Assembly: GCA_038231615.1 (NCBI GenBank)
Contig: JBBRLA010000179.1
Coordinates: forward strand, 1 to 13,266
DNA length: 13,266 nt
DNA from: JBBRLA01 sp038231615
GTDB taxonomy: Bacteria > Myxococcota_A > Polyangia > Palsa-1104 > JAEUJZ01
Direction: 5' to 3'
Shown one piece after another: positions 12,685 to 13,266 of this stretch (position 1 is the stretch's first letter; every line of letters starts with the position of its first letter). Made by a program: the position numbers and the translations under genes. The notes beneath the pieces are model-generated. The model made no database searches. It was not told where the DNA came from and saw nothing but the letters and a program-made list of their open reading frames with translations.

Positions 12685-13266
12685 ATGGCAACGCCGGAAC
12701 GCGCGATCATCTTGTCGAATTTGAACCTGGGACCGCTTTCGCTCGACGCCGAGCTGCGAGGGATGCTTGCCGCGCTGGGAGGCGGGCCGAAAGTGGAGCT
12801 GATCCTCGCCGGAAAGAGCTTCGACCTTACGGGAAAGGGTCTGGACGATCTTGGACAGAAGGCCAAGGACGACCTTGGGGTCCTCGCGCAGGCGGTGGCC
12901 GGAGGGCGGCTGACGATCCTGGCCGGTGCCGGCGAGGAGGCGCTGGCCAAGGATGAGGAGCGGCGGAAGCTGGAGAAGCTGCTCGGGATGCCGCAGGGGC
13001 AGGTGTTTTATGGGGAAGAGCTGGCCCCAGGACTCACCGGCAGGCGCCTCACGGCGGAGGACGGGGTGGCGTGGGTGCTCACCGCTCACCCGGTGGACCC
13101 GCTGGCGGGACAGGCCCACGACGAGCTGCTGTCCTGGAGCGGGCTGCGGGGCTTCGTCAAGGCCTGGGCCTGGCAGATCAGGAACCGCACCCCGCTGACC
13201 GAGCCTGAAGGGCCGCAGCACCACTTCGCCCAGGCGCTGGCCCACGCGGTGGCGGTGGCCAAGGGC
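12685..13266 (+). CDS. Calcineurin-like phosphoesterase homologue with substituted metal-binding motifs (partial)
   Basis: The frame is open from ATG 12685 to the window end (194 codons, C-terminus missing). The order and spacing of motifs match a calcineurin-type metallophosphoesterase of the SDLHLG / GDxxD / GNHD / H-G-H type seen in LpxH-like proteins, but the metal ligands differ. SNLNLG (11-16) replaces SDLHLG, LAGKSFDL (41-48) replaces LxGDxFDL, and ILAGAGEEAL (78-87) replaces a GNHD-type motif. LTAHPVDP (132-139) keeps one His where H-G-H/D is expected. Hydrophobic strands flank each motif as the fold requires. If the match is right, this is a non-catalytic relative. The remaining visible part has an Arg/Trp-rich segment (GFVKAWAWQIRNRT), which in LpxH-like proteins follows the core. 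The gene follows enolase on the same strand with its own promoter and ribosome-binding site. The family call rests on motif pattern only. Confidence 0.6.
   Translation, partial: MATPERAIILSNLNLGPLSLDAELRGMLAALGGGPKVELILAGKSFDLTGKGLDDLGQKAKDDLGVLAQAVAGGRLTILAGAGEEALAKDEERRKLEKLLGMPQGQVFYGEELAPGLTGRRLTAEDGVAWVLTAHPVDPLAGQAHDELLSWSGLRGFVKAWAWQIRNRTPLTEPEGPQHHFAQALAHAVAVAKG

Overview
The window is high-GC bacterial chromosome. It carries a single-copy housekeeping gene (enolase), an envelope motor protein (TolQ type), proteostasis genes (Hsp20, Lon) and an MglA-type small GTPase coupled to a histidine kinase. MglA-type GTPases beside orphan kinases, together with Lon and Tol genes, suggest a Gram-negative from the former Deltaproteobacteria (Myxococcota or a relative). 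This is inference from gene content; there is no rRNA or marker alignment to prove it.

Layout. 1-257: the 3' end of a gene of unknown function, cut off by an insertion sequence. 235-1890: a complete-looking IS4-family element with 21-bp terminal inverted repeats (20/21 matching), a 398-aa DDE transposase with an intact YREK signature and, unusually, six tandem copies of a 29-bp palindrome-bearing repeat between the left end and the transposase. 1964-4407 (minus): two overlapping CNNM/CorC-HlyC-type CBS membrane proteins. 4520-5929 (minus): a soluble histidine kinase. 5926-6909 (minus): an MglA-like GTPase with a repetitive C-terminal tail. 6881-9598 (minus): Lon protease. 9704-10213 (minus): a small heat-shock protein. 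10298-11059 (minus): TolQ. 11184-12509 (plus): enolase, divergent from tolQ. 12685 to the window end (plus): the start of an open frame that reads like a calcineurin-type phosphoesterase with its metal ligands replaced.

How the genes fit together. Lon, the GTPase and the kinase overlap end to end (29 nt, then 4 nt), so they are probably one translationally coupled unit. Hsp20 lies just upstream in the same direction and forms a proteostasis group with Lon. TolQ leads the minus-strand series but has no tolR next to it. The two CBS proteins form their own coupled pair. Candidate promoters were seen before the CBS pair, lon, hsp20, tolQ, eno and the terminal gene. Three of them (CBS pair, hsp20, tolQ) sit so close to the start codon that leaderless or ultra-short-leader mRNAs are likely.

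The most interesting items are the metal-ligand-substituted phosphoesterase at the right edge, the palindromic tandem array inside the IS, the lon-GTPase-kinase unit, and two internal repeat expansions (GTPase tail and kinase ATPase domain). No CRISPR array, tRNA or rRNA was seen. Long open frames opposite lon and other genes are GC-bias shadows.
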